Source: Pandoraea capi (GTDB lineage Bacteria; Pseudomonadota; Gammaproteobacteria; Burkholderiales; Burkholderiaceae). From it: 64,000 nt of DNA. The number at the start of each line of letters is the position of its first letter. Within the stretch, counting starts at the first letter, position 1. The notes below the pieces were generated by a model. The model was not told the origin of the DNA. It saw nothing but the letters and a program-made list of their open reading frames with translations, and made no database searches. Position numbers and translations under genes: made by a program. The stretch lies in assembly GCF_902459735.1 (NCBI RefSeq), contig NZ_CABPRV010000001.1, forward strand, positions 1 through 64,000. Direction: 5' to 3'. Below are positions 8,487-17,680 of this stretch, piece by piece.

Positions 8487-9002
8487 ATGCCCTCCCTGCC
8501 CGCTCAGCCTTCCCCGCCTCGGGACCCCGCCGAATCCCTCCCGGTCCTGCACTACCTGCGACGTCAGCTCGACGGCACACTGCGCGGTGACGAGACGATC
8601 CACATGCGTTACCCGACAGCGATCTCGCAATTCCTCGGCTTTCGTATCGTGGAGATCGGTGAAGCGTCAGCCGTCATCGAGTTGCATGCCCGGGCCGAAC
8701 TGCACGGCAATCAGCAAGGCACCGTGCACGGCGGCATGTTGTGCGAGCTGGCCGACGCCGCCATCGGCACCGCCCATTCCACCCTGATGGCCGACGGCGA
8801 GACGTTCACCACGATCGATCTCAAGGCCAGGTTTCTGCGCCCGGTCTGGGACGCCCGGCTCCTCGCCCACGCCTGGGCGACCCACCGGGGGCGCACCGTC
8901 TCGCACTATCAGTGCGACATCAAGCGCGACGACGGGAAGATCGTGGCGAGCATCGACAGCGCCGTAATGACACTGCGCGGCGACCACGCGAAGGGACGAT
9001 AG
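8487..9002 (+). CDS. PaaI-type hotdog thioesterase
   Basis: 171-residue acyl-CoA thioesterase of the hotdog fold (PaaI/4HBT group). Visible are the HGNQQGTVHGGMLCELADAAIG segment with the HGG turn and acidic residue on the central helix, the strand TFTTIDLKARFLRP, and the terminal DGKIVASIDSAVMTL strand. Such enzymes hydrolyse aryl- or medium-chain acyl-CoA; the substrate here is unknown. The ATG at 8487 is preferred over an in-frame ATG at 8433 that lies in the divergent operator region. Likely controlled by the MocR encoded opposite. Confidence 0.87.
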   Translation: MPSLPAQPSPPRDPAESLPVLHYLRRQLDGTLRGDETIHMRYPTAISQFLGFRIVEIGEASAVIELHARAELHGNQQGTVHGGMLCELADAAIGTAHSTLMADGETFTTIDLKARFLRPVWDARLLAHAWATHRGRTVSHYQCDIKRDDGKIVASIDSAVMTLRGDHAKGR

Positions 9003-9029
9003 AGGACAATCAGCGTCGCCCAATAAGCC

Positions 9030-9065
9030 AATGGCCCGCCGATCTTTCGACCGGCGGGCCATTGT
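9030..9065. terminator. Bidirectional hairpin terminator
   Basis: 13-bp perfect stem (9030-9042 with 9053-9065; core AATGGCCCGCCG / CGGCGGGCCATT) and a 10-nt loop, between the convergent thioesterase and autotransporter genes. It has no long U tract on either side, so efficiency is uncertain. Confidence 0.7.
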
Positions 9066-9113
9066 CATGTCGACGCGCAAGCGTCAGAAGCCCCGGCAGT
9101 GACGACCACTGCC

Positions 9114-12100
9114 TCAGAACGGCGCGGAGAACGTCAGCCGCACCCCTTGCTGCAAGCCGCCCATGCCGGTCGTCACGCTGTAGTCCAGCCCGAAGACGAG
9201 CACACCGGTACGCAGTTTCGTCCCCGCCCCGACTTGCACGCGATCGCTGCCATACGGACTGCCCGGCACGAAGTACACCGGCCCGCTCGACGCGATATCG
9301 GCATAGGCCAGCCCGGCAAGGCTCTGACCGTTGAAATCGTGCTGCAACTCCACGCGAACATACGGTGAGAAGGTGCCGATGCGCGTCGCTTTCGCGAAGC
9401 CCGCGCGCACGCCGAGCGTGCCCGACAGCGTGTTGACGTTTTGCTTGAAGTACGTGAGCGCATTCAATCCCGCGCCCGATTCGCTGTACTGATCGAGCGT
9501 GGAGCGCGACGCCGTCAGACGGCCGTACGGAGAGAACAGCCAATCGTCGGTGCGGTATTCATAACCTGCCGACAACGAGCCGAAGAACTGCTGCCCGTTG
9601 CGCTTGCCGGTGGCGAAGTCGTTCGCATCGACGACCCAGCGGCGCGAGTCGAAACTGAGCGTGCCGTAGCCCGCGACGGCGTCGACGAACAACGTCGGCA
9701 ACGGACGGAAGCTCGCATAGATCGCACCGCTGTAGCTGTCGCCCGTGCTTCGCGTGCCTGAACTGCCGATATCCGTGGCGTCATGACCGTAGCCCACGCC
9801 CGCGCCGAGCGAGAACTGGTCCGAGAAGCGATAGTCCGCCCCCATCGTCACGCCGCCGGTCGTGAACTTGAAACCCGAGCGCTGGGCCGCCGTGTTGGCG
9901 AAACCGAAGTCCACCGTGCCGGCCGTCCAGTAGGCAAAGCGCTGGTCGTCTCCCGCGCCCACGCCGGGCAGGTTCGGACCGTCGCCCGACTCGCCGGTCG
10001 CCACACCGCTCGCGCCCACGCTCTTGTCGCGCACGTCGAGACTCCTGGCCTTGCTCAGTGCCGTCGGGCTGACTTCGCCGCGCAGACAGGCGTCGCGATC
10101 GGTAATGCCTGCGATGTCCTGGCAACGCGACAGATCCCGGCTGCTGCCGCGATCCGAAGACGGCAGCACCACGTTCAGTCCATTGCTGGACGGCGCGCGC
10201 CCCTTGCCGTGCAGCGCTTCGAGACGCTGGTTGTAGTTGCCGATCTGCGTCGTGGCGAAGCGCCGCGCTGCTTCGACCTGCGCACCGATGAGGCCGGTGA
10301 CGTCCGGGTCCGTGCTCGGGTCCTTACGCGGCGCGACGGTGACCTTCACCGTGCCCGGCGCGGATGTCGCATTGGCGTTCGAGATCGTGTACGTGATCAC
10401 CGCCATGCCGGCGAACGCCGCAGCGGGCACGAAGCGCAAGGTGTACACGTTGCCCGTGGGCGCAGCGGCCGCGCGCGCCACGCCGGCCGCCGCAGGCGTG
10501 GCTGCGGCCGTCGAGATGATCGTGACGGTGCCCGCATTCGCCGGGGAAATCGATACGACGTTGGCCCCGGTGAATGGACCACCGGTCGCGCCGGTCGTGA
10601 TGTCCAGATCGGCTGTCCCGTTCGCCGCCACCGAGGCTTCGAGCGAGGCCGCCGTGACCGGCACGGCCTTCACCGACACCGTCACGCTGATCGGCGCCGA
10701 CGTGCCCACGGCGTTCGTCAGCGTGTACGTGAAGGTCACGTCGCCGTTGGTGTTCGCCGTCGGCGTGTAGATGATGTCCTCGCCCTCCACGACCGCCGTA
10801 CCGCTTTGCGGCGGCGTGGCGATGGCAATGCGCGTGAACGGTGCGCCCACGGCATTGGCCGTCGCACGAATGCGCAACGGGGCGTTCGACAGCGTTTGTG
10901 TCTGCACCGCCGGGGCCGAAGCGACCTGACCGGTGATGTTGAACGCGAACATCTTCGCTACCGTGAGCGGCGTGCCGGGACCGGTGCTGGAATCCGTCGC
11001 AGTGACGGTGAAATTGCTGGCGCCGGTCGAGGTGGGCGTGCCGCTCAGAATCCCCGTGGCCGGATCGAGCGTCAGCCCTGCCGGCAACGTCCCGCTCGTG
11101 ACGGTGTAGCGATACGGCGCCGTGCCCCCCGAGGCGGATAGCGTCTGCGTATAGGCTTGCCCGGCAACCGGCGTGGTCAGCGTCGACGGCGAGAGTGTCA
11201 TCGGCGAGGCATTCACCGTCAGCGACAGCGATTTGTCGACGAAGTACGGCGCGCCAACCCCTGCCGTGCTGTCCGTCATGCGGACCATCACCGTGAACGT
11301 CCCCGTCTGCGTCGGTGTGCCGGAGATCGCGTTGCCCGTCACGCTCAGGCCGGCCGGCAATCCAGTCGCCGTGAAGGTGTAGGGCGTGACGCCGCCCGAG
11401 GCGGTGAGCGTCTGGGTGTAAGTCGTTCCGACGGCGGCATCGGTCAGCGCGGTCGTGGTGACCGCCAGCACCGGCGCCGTGACCTGAAGGGTCAGTACGA
11501 CCTGCGCGGGGAACTGATTCGCATCCTTCGCTTGCAGCGTGAACGTGAAGCCGCCGACATTCTTCAGATCGCCCGTGATCGCCCCCGTCGCGGTGTTCAG
11601 CGTGACACCCGGCGGCAGACTCCCTCCGACGATCGAGTAGGTATAGGGGGCGGTCCCGCCCGATGCCGTGACCAACTGGTTATATGCCGTGCCGCTGGGC
11701 ACCGCCGTCAGCGACGTGGTGCTGAACGCAATCGTCGGCGCGACCGTGGTGATCCGGATCGTGCCGCTCGTCGCCGAGTAAGGACCGCCGGGCGTCGTGT
11801 TATCGGTAGCCGTCACCGTGATGTCCTGTACATCGACGGAAGTCGGCGTGCCATGCAGGGTGCCGCTCGAATCGAGTGTCAGGCCCTGCGGCAGGTGTCC
11901 GGTGGTGATGGAATAGCTATACGGTGTCGAGCCGCCGCTGGCGACAGCAAGTGCCGTCGACGAATACGACGCGCCCACGCTCGCCTGCAACGTGGACGGC
12001 GGCGAGTACGTGATGGTCGGCGTTCCGACGGTGACAGACACCGTACCGGCGGTGGACGTGCCGCCGACGTTCGTCAGCGTGTACGTAAACGAGTCGGTGC

Positions 12101-14777
12101 CCGAGTACCCCGCCGTGGGCCGGTAGGTCAGCGAGGTGTTGCTGCTGACGGTTGCCTGTCCGTGCGACGGACCTGTGCCGACGCTCACCAGCGTCACGGC
12201 GCTCGCGCCGCTCGACAGGTCGACGTTGACGGGTACGGCAGCGCTGTTGAACGGCACCGACACCGAGACAGGCGCGGCCGTCGGCGCGGCGACATACGTG
12301 AACCGATCGCCAGCGCCCGTAGCGCTCGTTCCGCCCGGCGTGGTGACCGTCACATCCAGCACACCGGCCGCGCCAGCCGGCGAGATGGCGGTGAGTTGCG
12401 TCCCCGTACCGGGGCTGAACGAAATCGCGTTGGTCGCGCCAAACTTCACGCCCGACACGTTGGACAGGTTGGTGCCGTTGATGGTCACGGTCGTGCCCCC
12501 GGCCGTCGGGCCAGCGGTCGGCGAAATCGACGTCACGCTCGGCGCACCGACGTAGGTGAACTGGTCGGCAGCGCTCGTTGCGGTCGTGCCGCCCGGCGTC
12601 GTCACACGAATGTCGACCGTGCCCGTCCCTGCGGGCGCTTGCGCGGTCATCGACGTGCTGCTGGTCACATTGAACGTCGTGGCCGCTGTTCCCCCGAAAG
12701 TCACCGCCGTCGCGCCCGTGAAGCCTGTACCGTTAATCGTCACGGTCGTGCCGCCAGCCCCCGGACCACTTGTCGGCGAGATGGAGGTGATGGTGGGTGC
12801 CGCGATGTAGGTGAATACGTCGCCCGCCACGATTGGCGAGGTGCCGTTGGCGGTCGTCACACGGACATCGGCGGGGCCGGTCCCAGCGGGCGCCGTGGCA
12901 TTGAGCGTGGTCGAGTTCACGAAGGTGACGCCCGTGGCGGCCGTGGAACCGAACGCCACCGTCGAGGCCGCCGTGAAATTCGCACCGGTGATCGTCACGC
13001 TGGTGCCGCCCGCTGCCGGACCGGTCGTGGGTGAAATCGACGAGACCGTCGGTCCGGGGATGTACGTGAACTGATCGGCCGCGCTCGTGGCACTGGTGCC
13101 GCCCGGCGACGTCACCGTGATATCCACGATCCCGGTCCCGCCGGGTGACGTCGTGGTAATCGAGCCGGGGCCGGTGACCGTGAACGCCACACTCGTCGCG
13201 CCGAACTTGACGTCCGTGACATCGCTCAGGTTCGTGCCGTTGATCGTCACGGCCGTACCGCCCGACGCCGACCCCGTGGGCGGGAGGATGCCGGTCACCG
13301 TCGGCGCGGCCACATATTTGTAGCTGGAGGGAAGCGTAACACTGCCGCCCCCCGTGCTCACCACGACATCGACACTGCCCGCAGCGTGCGCCGGCGCGTT
13401 GACGCTCGCCGACGTCGCACTGTTCACGACGAGGCCGGATGCCGACGTGCCGCCGAACGTCACGGTCATGCCCGAGGTGAATCCCGAGCCCGTCAATGCC
13501 ACCGATGTCGAACCGCCAGTCGGCCCGGCAACCGGAGAGACGGCCGACAGCGTCGGCGTCGCGAGATAGGTATAGCGGTCGCCCGGCACGGTCGCGCTGG
13601 TCCCCGCAGCGGTCGTGACGGAAACGTCGACGGTGCCCGCTGCGCCTGCCGGAACGGTGGCCGTGAGCGAAGTGGTGCTGTTCACGACGACGCCCGTCGC
13701 CGGGGTACTGCCGAAGCTGACCGTGGTCGAACCGACCACGAAGTTGGTGCCCGTGATGGTGACCGTGTTGCCGCCGCCAAGCGGCCCCTCGTTCTGCGTC
13801 ACCGATGCCACGGTAGGCGAATTGACATAGGTGTACTTCGCCGACGCGCTGACGGCGCTCGTGCCGCCGCCCGTCGTCACCAGAACGTCGACCATTCCCG
13901 CAGTTCCCGCCGGCGCGGTCACCGTGATCTGCGTCCCAGTGTTCCCGGTGATCGCCGCCGCATTGCCGCCGATGGTCACGCCAGTCGCCCCGCCGAGATC
14001 GGTGCCGTTGATCGTCACGCTATTGCCACCGCCCGTCGATCCTTGCGTTGGCGACACGGACGTCACGACGGGTGTCGGGAGATAGGTAAACGCGCCGGTC
14101 GCCGTTGACGAACCGCCGGAGGTGGTCAAGACGACATCAACGGCGCCGGCGGTGTGCGCCGGCGCCGTCACATTGATCTGCGTGGGGCTGACGACCGTCA
14201 CCCCGGTAGCAGCCGTTCCGCCGAACGTCACCGTTGCGTTGTTGACGAAGTTGGTACCGGTGAGGGTTACCGAACCACCAGTGGCAGAAGGTCGAACGGA
14301 AGGCGAAATGCCTGAGATTGCCGGAATACCGCGCTCCCGGTTGATGACAAGCTCTCTGGAACTTCCATCGCTGCCATACAGCGTGAAAGTCCATTGCGTC
14401 TGCGTCGTCGTCGGGCTCGGCGTGAAAACCACGACGTCCTCGGGGACAGCGTTGGTATCGATCTTTAGCTTGGAACCGTCTCCGGTTGACGAAGGAATAT
14501 CAGACGTCCCCTGACTCGCGTCCGAATAAATGCCGCCGTCATTGAAGTTCCCGTAAAACGGGTCGCAATTCTGGAACCCCGCCGTGGTTTGTGTCGACAG
14601 CGTGTAAGAACTTGCACCGGCTGGCCCCGCATTCCACGTGTAGCACACCGCAGCCATGGCTGACGACGCAAAGCCGAACAGCACCAGCGCGACCAGCGCG
14701 CGCAACCAATGGAACCCGACGGCACACAGACCTGAGCGCATATGAGAGACGCGCGAGGCCGCGCTGGGGGCATTCAT
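9114..14777 (-). CDS. Giant autotransporter with IPT/TIG and Ig-like repeats
   Basis: About 1,887-residue type Va-like surface protein. Signal peptide 1-42 (hydrophobic HWLRALVALVLFGF, cleavage near SAMA). A unique Cys-bearing segment (43-150) precedes eight IPT/TIG repeats of about 85 residues (roughly 151-830; each has a P-x-V-x-S-I-S-P-x-x-G start, a GGT-V-TI-GT-F/L turn and a final FTY). Then come a cadherin-like domain, four He_PIG-type Ig domains (GGTAPYTYS, LPPGLTLD patterns), two more Ig-like domains, a Ser/Arg-rich linker, and a C-terminal beta-barrel of about 280 residues ending in APF, a terminal Phe as outer-membrane barrels need. Likely an adhesin. Start chosen at MNAPSAAS; ATGs at 14789 and 14741 are alternatives and none has a good ribosome site. 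The DNA is highly repetitive. Confidence 0.88.
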   Translation of the reverse strand: MNAPSAASRVSHMRSGLCAVGFHWLRALVALVLFGFASSAMAAVCYTWNAGPAGASSYTLSTQTTAGFQNCDPFYGNFNDGGIYSDASQGTSDIPSSTGDGSKLKIDTNAVPEDVVVFTPSPTTTQTQWTFTLYGSDGSSRELVINRERGIPAISGISPSVRPSATGGSVTLTGTNFVNNATVTFGGTAATGVTVVSPTQINVTAPAHTAGAVDVVLTTSGGSSTATGAFTYLPTPVVTSVSPTQGSTGGGNSVTINGTDLGGATGVTIGGNAAAITGNTGTQITVTAPAGTAGMVDVLVTTGGGTSAVSASAKYTYVNSPTVASVTQNEGPLGGGNTVTITGTNFVVGSTTVSFGSTPATGVVVNSTTSLTATVPAGAAGTVDVSVTTAAGTSATVPGDRYTYLATPTLSAVSPVAGPTGGSTSVALTGSGFTSGMTVTFGGTSASGLVVNSATSASVNAPAHAAGSVDVVVSTGGGSVTLPSSYKYVAAPTVTGILPPTGSASGGTAVTINGTNLSDVTDVKFGATSVAFTVTGPGSITTTSPGGTGIVDITVTSPGGTSATSAADQFTYIPGPTVSSISPTTGPAAGGTSVTITGANFTAASTVAFGSTAATGVTFVNSTTLNATAPAGTGPADVRVTTANGTSPIVAGDVFTYIAAPTITSISPTSGPGAGGTTVTINGTGFTGATAVTFGGTAATTFNVTSSTSMTAQAPAGTGTVDIRVTTPGGTTATSAADQFTYVGAPSVTSISPTAGPTAGGTTVTINGTNLSNVSGVKFGATNAISFSPGTGTQLTAISPAGAAGVLDVTVTTPGGTSATGAGDRFTYVAAPTAAPVSVSVPFNSAAVPVNVDLSSGASAVTLVSVGTGPSHGQATVSSNTSLTYRPTAGYSGTDSFTYTLTNVGGTSTAGTVSVTVGTPTITYSPPSTLQASVGASYSSTALAVASGGSTPYSYSITTGHLPQGLTLDSSGTLHGTPTSVDVQDITVTATDNTTPGGPYSATSGTIRITTVAPTIAFSTTSLTAVPSGTAYNQLVTASGGTAPYTYSIVGGSLPPGVTLNTATGAITGDLKNVGGFTFTLQAKDANQFPAQVVLTLQVTAPVLAVTTTALTDAAVGTTYTQTLTASGGVTPYTFTATGLPAGLSVTGNAISGTPTQTGTFTVMVRMTDSTAGVGAPYFVDKSLSLTVNASPMTLSPSTLTTPVAGQAYTQTLSASGGTAPYRYTVTSGTLPAGLTLDPATGILSGTPTSTGASNFTVTATDSSTGPGTPLTVAKMFAFNITGQVASAPAVQTQTLSNAPLRIRATANAVGAPFTRIAIATPPQSGTAVVEGEDIIYTPTANTNGDVTFTYTLTNAVGTSAPISVTVSVKAVPVTAASLEASVAANGTADLDITTGATGGPFTGANVVSISPANAGTVTIISTAAATPAAAGVARAAAAPTGNVYTLRFVPAAAFAGMAVITYTISNANATSAPGTVKVTVAPRKDPSTDPDVTGLIGAQVEAARRFATTQIGNYNQRLEALHGKGRAPSSNGLNVVLPSSDRGSSRDLSRCQDIAGITDRDACLRGEVSPTALSKARSLDVRDKSVGASGVATGESGDGPNLPGVGAGDDQRFAYWTAGTVDFGFANTAAQRSGFKFTTGGVTMGADYRFSDQFSLGAGVGYGHDATDIGSSGTRSTGDSYSGAIYASFRPLPTLFVDAVAGYGTLSFDSRRWVVDANDFATGKRNGQQFFGSLSAGYEYRTDDWLFSPYGRLTASRSTLDQYSESGAGLNALTYFKQNVNTLSGTLGVRAGFAKATRIGTFSPYVRVELQHDFNGQSLAGLAYADIASSGPVYFVPGSPYGSDRVQVGAGTKLRTGVLVFGLDYSVTTGMGGLQQGVRLTFSAPF

Positions 14778-15421
14778 ACCTGGGAACATGACGAGAACGG
14801 GCAAAAGCGAGAACAGACCACCGACCGTGTCGCACGTCACGCGCGCAATCGCGGCGCATCAGCGACGTCGACGAAACGAACGAAAAGGAAAACTCAGGAA
14901 GTTTCCACGCGCATCTGGCGTGGCAGTGACCGTGGCGGGTCGATGAATGTCTGGCTACCCAACTGCCGCATCGTTGCGGAACTACCCCGTAAGCACTCGC
15001 GCTTCATGTCTATGGCCCCCGAACCCCAACCGAACGATCGGCCGGAACTCCATTGTTATTTTCACCACCTCAACCACCGAAATAGCCAGCAGCATTTGCC
15101 TACCATATTTTTCGGTATTTTTTATTAATGCTTTTTTGTACTAACCAACCAGCTTTGCTTTGTTGGCGAAGGTTAAAAGAACCATGAAATCTCCGTCAAG
15201 CAATGTTCTTCCCATCCTCTCTGCAATCAACCTTTATTAGGGTAATTCCTTATAAATATTGGCGCTCAAATCACCGACAACCATACTTCAAACGATCGTT
15301 TTATAAAATTTGAAAACCCGAAGGACTTCAAAATAAATTTGAAAGTTTGGTTTGAGATGGCACAATTCGCGCCAATAAGAAATCAAAGATCGTGGCGTCG
15401 CCACTTAACGAGGAAAGACCA
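14778..15421. promoter_or_regulatory. AT-rich divergent intergenic region
   Basis: About 640 bp between the autotransporter and the tail-collar trio with no recognisable gene. From about 15050 to 15385 it is strongly AT-rich (for example TTTTTATTAATG near 15120 and TTTATAAAATTTG near 15300) in an otherwise GC-rich window. It probably holds divergent promoters and could bind H-NS/MvaT-type silencers; transferred origin is possible. No clear long inverted repeat was found. Confidence 0.6.
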
Positions 15422-15970
15422 GTGGAAGAAGCATATCTCGGGGAAATACGATTGTTCTCGTTCGCCATGTCTCCACGCGATTGGTTGCCGTGCGACGGGC
15501 GCTACATGAACGTTAATGTCAATCAGGCGCTGTATTCGTTGCTTGGCGTGCAATACGGAGGAGACGGCCGAACGACGTTCCGACTACCGGACTTGCGTGG
15601 GCGCGTCGCGATGCACCGGCAGCCCGGCAAATATGAACAAGGGGTTCCGAACGGTACGGAGACCGTCACTCTGACTGCGCAACAGATTCCGGCGCACACA
15701 CATGAATTCCACACTGCCTCGATCGGCGCCACGCAACCGGTGGCGGGACCGGACAAGAACCGGGTGCTCGCCAAGAGCGTGAATGTGAAGGACGGCCAAA
15801 CGACCGACGGTCCGTTGCTCTACGGTCCGGTCACGTCGAGCACGCTGTCGGCCGAATCCCCGGAAGCCTGCGGCACGACAAGCGACGCTCTGGGCCACAA
15901 CAACATGCAGCCGTCGCTGGTCATGAACTACATGATCTGCGTCAACGGCATCTACCCCTCGCGCAGCTAG
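15422..15970 (+). CDS. Tail-collar (MdpB-like) protein 1
   Basis: Phage Tail Collar domain protein of the microcystin-dependent-protein (MdpB) type, about 182 residues. Hallmarks: YLGEIRLFSFAMSP-x2-WLPCDG at the N-terminus, VQYGGDGRTTFRLPDLRGRV, an IPAHTHEF histidine motif and the C-terminal NNMQPSLVMNYMICVNGIYP. The open frame begins at a GTG at 15392, but a GTG at 15422 has AGGA eight bases upstream and yields MEEAYLGEIRLF, matching the start of its two neighbours, so I chose 15422. First of three tandem paralogues with no other phage genes nearby; the function of stand-alone copies is not established. Confidence 0.85.
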   Translation: MEEAYLGEIRLFSFAMSPRDWLPCDGRYMNVNVNQALYSLLGVQYGGDGRTTFRLPDLRGRVAMHRQPGKYEQGVPNGTETVTLTAQQIPAHTHEFHTASIGATQPVAGPDKNRVLAKSVNVKDGQTTDGPLLYGPVTSSTLSAESPEACGTTSDALGHNNMQPSLVMNYMICVNGIYPSRS

Positions 15971-15979
15971 GAGTTCGAC

Positions 15980-16513
15980 ATGACACCGTACATTGGCGAG
16001 ATTCGCCTGTTCGCCGGCAGCTACGCGCCCGTCGGCTGGATGCTTTGCAATGGACAGAAGGTCAACATTTCCGACTTCGAAGTGCTCTACTCCCTGATCG
16101 GCATGACCTACGGCGGCAATGGGCAAACGGACTTTGCGCTGCCGGACCTGCGCGCTCAGGTGCCGATCGGCATGGGCCAGGCGCCTGGATTGACCCCGCG
16201 CACGATCGGTCAAAAGATCGGCAGCGCTAGCGTCACGCTCAAGCCGGAGGAAATGCCGGGACACACGCACGTGATCAATGCGACGTCGAGCGATGCGACA
16301 TCGGCGACGCCCGCCAGCGATCTCCTGCTCGCGGTGACGAAGGAGAACTTTTACGACAACGGCGCCCGTAACCCCACGGGCAAAGCGGCGTTATCTCCCC
16401 AGGCCATCGCGCCCTCCGGCAGCGCGGCCCCTGCTGCGCACGCCAACATCATGCCAACCGTGACGATGAATTACATCATTGCGGTCGAAGGCGTTTATCC
16501 GTCGCAAGGCTGA
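15980..16513 (+). CDS. Tail-collar (MdpB-like) protein 2
   Basis: 177-residue paralogue of the flanking genes: MTPYIGEIRLFAGSYAPVGW, CNGQKV, MTYGGNGQTDFALPDLRAQV, MPGHTHVIN and the terminal MPTVTMNYIIAVEGVYP (given in pieces). AGGAG formed partly by the preceding stop codon sits 7 bases before the ATG, so it is translated together with gene 1 (9-bp gap). The region between the HTH motif and the C-terminus differs from its sisters, as variable tail-tip or receptor regions do. No signal peptide. Confidence 0.87.
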   Translation: MTPYIGEIRLFAGSYAPVGWMLCNGQKVNISDFEVLYSLIGMTYGGNGQTDFALPDLRAQVPIGMGQAPGLTPRTIGQKIGSASVTLKPEEMPGHTHVINATSSDATSATPASDLLLAVTKENFYDNGARNPTGKAALSPQAIAPSGSAAPAAHANIMPTVTMNYIIAVEGVYPSQG

Positions 16514-16525
16514 CCCGAGCAAACC

Positions 16526-17047
16526 ATGGATGAATACTATATTGGCGAAGTGCGCATCTTCGCCTGCAACTTTGCACCGAACGGCTGGGCATTCTGCGAC
16601 GGTTCGTTACTCCAGATCCGCACGTTTCCGACACTGTTCGCGGTGATCGGCAATCTGTATGGCGGTGACGGCAAACTCACGTTCGCGGTCCCCGATCTGC
16701 GCGGCCAGATCGTACAAGGCATGACAGTGCCGACCGATATGTACAAGCGTCAGGGTAGCGAGACCGTGACGCTGGACGACACACAGGTCCCGATGCACAC
16801 GCATACGGCCTATGTGAACGGTGGGCGACCGTCGTCGCTGACGCCGGGCGACCGTCTGCCGATGCGATTCTTCGCGGGGGGCAACAATACCTATCTCGAA
16901 GACACGGCGTTGCAGTCGCCCGTCGCGCTCTCACCACAGGCGATTAGCGTCGTCGGCAGCGGTGGCTCGCACAACAACATGCAACCGTTCCTGCCGATGA
17001 ATTTCTGCATCGCGGTGCAATATGGGGAGTTTCCGCCGCGTCCGTAA
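16526..17047 (+). CDS. Tail-collar (MdpB-like) protein 3
   Basis: 173-residue third paralogue: YYIGEVRIFACNFAPNGW, CDGSLL, NLYGGDGKLTFAVPDLRGQI, VPMHTHTAY and a terminal HNNMQPFLPMNFCIAVQYG (in pieces). It starts 12 bp after gene 2, completing a three-gene unit. It shares the His-Thr-His motif of the family but has its own middle segment (residues about 95-140). No signal peptide or membrane segment is visible, so export, if any, needs another route. Confidence 0.87.
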   Translation: MDEYYIGEVRIFACNFAPNGWAFCDGSLLQIRTFPTLFAVIGNLYGGDGKLTFAVPDLRGQIVQGMTVPTDMYKRQGSETVTLDDTQVPMHTHTAYVNGGRPSSLTPGDRLPMRFFAGGNNTYLEDTALQSPVALSPQAISVVGSGGSHNNMQPFLPMNFCIAVQYGEFPPRP

Positions 17048-17071
17048 GATCGACGCCCACGGTCGTGACGT

Positions 17072-17476
17072 TCAGTTGCCGAACAGATCGTGGGCGTTCA
17101 GGATTTCGTAGGCGATCTCTGGACGCTCCTTGAGACATCGGCGCACGGCCGCAGGAATGGACGCCCGGGTTTTGCGACACAGGCCCGGGCGTTCTTCCAG
17201 ATGGATATCGAAGCCGCTCACCGTGCGGACTTCGTTCGAGCCGGGACCGATCTGCAACTCAATGCCCAGTTGCTCGTAGATCCGTTTCGCAAGATGCCGG
17301 AGATCGGCATAGCTCGTCGCCGCCTCGATGCGGGCCACCAGTCGCTTCTCCTCGGCCTGCGTGAGCATCAGAATGCGCCGGTCGCCATTCGGGTCCTGCA
17401 ACAGGACCTCGCGCTCACAGGTGCAGGCACCGGGCGGGCACTCCGTACGAATGAGGATCTGGATCTCCGCAGCCAT
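17072..17476 (-). CDS. Hypothetical protein with N-terminal CPPGACTC motif
   Basis: About 134 residues, not recognised as a characterised family, though it feels like a conserved Burkholderiaceae hypothetical. After MAAEIQILIRTE comes CPPGACTCERE with three cysteines, then an acidic-basic helical stretch (LTQAEEKRLVARIEAA) and a further Cys pair region (LCRKTRASIPAAVRRC). The Cys cluster could bind metal or form a disulfide. I start at MAAEIQ because the longer frame adds a low-complexity Arg/His leader; there is no strong ribosome site. It ends 24 bp from the tail-collar trio, convergently. Confidence 0.6.
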   Translation of the reverse strand: MAAEIQILIRTECPPGACTCEREVLLQDPNGDRRILMLTQAEEKRLVARIEAATSYADLRHLAKRIYEQLGIELQIGPGSNEVRTVSGFDIHLEERPGLCRKTRASIPAAVRRCLKERPEIAYEILNAHDLFGN

Positions 17477-17680
17477 GACAGGGACAGCGTAAGGGTTGGG
17501 GGAACGGGCGTGGCGCCCATTATCGGCCAAACCAGTATCGCCCGTGTGATGCCTCCGATCCATTAGGGATTTCGACGGCGAGGGCTGCGACGCTCTTTGC
17601 ATTTGAGCCAGCGCAAACGGGTTCGACCTGACGCACGCTATACTCTCGCGCTCTTAACGCCTTCACTCCAGGAACTCCCC

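Noticed and set aside
11157-13034. Long Arg-rich open frame opposite the autotransporter
   Set aside because: Shadow frame produced by the Gly/Thr/Val-rich repeats of the autotransporter; no domain and extreme Arg content.
14778-17047. Prophage remnant carrying tail-collar genes
   Set aside because: No integrase, capsid, terminase, lysis or other tail genes; the trio is of the MdpB-like stand-alone type.
17053-17097. Inverted repeat ACGCCCACG/CGTGGGCGT between the collar trio and the unknown gene
   Set aside because: The loop is 27 nt, the right arm lies within the coding end of the convergent gene and no T tract follows; too weak to call a terminator.
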